Of a stretch of 64,000 nucleotides of DNA, positions 63,601 through 64,000 are shown one piece after another (the first letter of the stretch is position 1; each line of letters begins with the position of its first letter). The stretch is from contig NC_087067.1 in NCBI RefSeq assembly GCF_963678635.1, forward strand, positions 49,459,618-49,523,617, given 5' to 3'. Both the position numbers and the translations under genes were made by a program. This stretch comes from Symsagittifera roscoffensis (taxonomy: Eukaryota; Xenacoelomorpha; Acoela; Convolutidae). Below the pieces are notes generated by a model, which worked only from the letters and a program-made list of their open reading frames with translations, did not search any database and was not told where the DNA came from.

Positions 63601-64000
63601 TTTTTGCAAAAAATGCACTCAAATTTTCCCATTTTTTTCAATTTTTTTAATGATTTTTAAAACTAAATCACTGTGGTGGGAAACTTTTAACCTACTTACA
63701 TAGCTACTGGTCATCCATGCTACCTTGGAACTATAATAACTCCCTTCTTTGGGCTAGTAGTTGCTCGGTTTCGATTGCTTAAAAATTTTTGCCATTATTT
63801 TTGAAATAATTTATTATTTTAGATCATATACCTGAGGAAGAAAAGAAAACTTCGTTTTTGTTTTTTGAAAAAATATTTCAAAGTAATTGAAGATAACTTA
63901 AAATCTGGTCTAGGAGTGGATTCATGAAATGATTAAGGTGGATTTATTTTTCAAAATTGTCAGGATTTTCCGTGCTCGCCCAAAACAGAATCAACACTCT

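Overview
This is a stretch of animal nuclear DNA: AT-rich, with low-density coding, long introns bounded by GT/AG, and many dispersed non-autonomous repeats. No prokaryotic, organellar or viral gene layout is visible. I cannot name the species; an invertebrate with a repeat-rich genome is the safest reading.

Region 1 (about 6.7-36.8 kb, + strand) is one large gene. I could assemble 21 exons whose junctions all have compatible phases, giving an open frame of 1,392 codons plus stop. The product is an L1CAM/neuroglian/SAX-7-type adhesion receptor: signal peptide, six immunoglobulin-like domains, five fibronectin type III domains, one membrane helix and an acidic cytoplasmic tail. The tail ends with the L1-family ankyrin-binding signature, in a variant form (FIGAY where the family has FIGQY). 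Several Ig-like domains lack their canonical cysteines. Introns carry at least 15 copies or fragments of one repeat family, all in the sense orientation, plus tRNA-derived SINE-like modules.

Region 2 (36.8-45.7 kb) is intergenic between two convergent genes. It holds a hAT-type MITE with a perfect 8-bp target duplication, a large near-perfect palindrome at 39.9-40.2 kb, and a 2.5-kb internally deleted Ty3/Gypsy-like LTR retrotransposon on the - strand at 41.68-44.16 kb.

Region 3 (45.7-49.2 kb, - strand) is a three-exon gene for an Mpv17/PMP22-family membrane protein of 227 residues, closest in pattern to MPV17L2. One intron contains a decayed LINE reverse-transcriptase fragment and a 27-bp minisatellite; another contains a second hAT MITE with a perfect 8-bp target duplication.

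Region 4 (49.2-64 kb) has no gene I can name. It holds a (CATA)n/(TA)n microsatellite, a further hAT MITE, and a locus at 54.2-58.5 kb made of nested duplications. That locus includes four near-identical 371-bp tandem units that each carry the same short ORF, and a longer decayed frame of unknown family. Some GC-richer islands near 61-63.5 kb may be exons of an unidentified gene.

The two confident genes act independently: one is a cell-surface, ankyrin-linked adhesion receptor and the other is probably a mitochondrial inner-membrane protein. They are convergent neighbours separated by about 9 kb of transposon-derived DNA.
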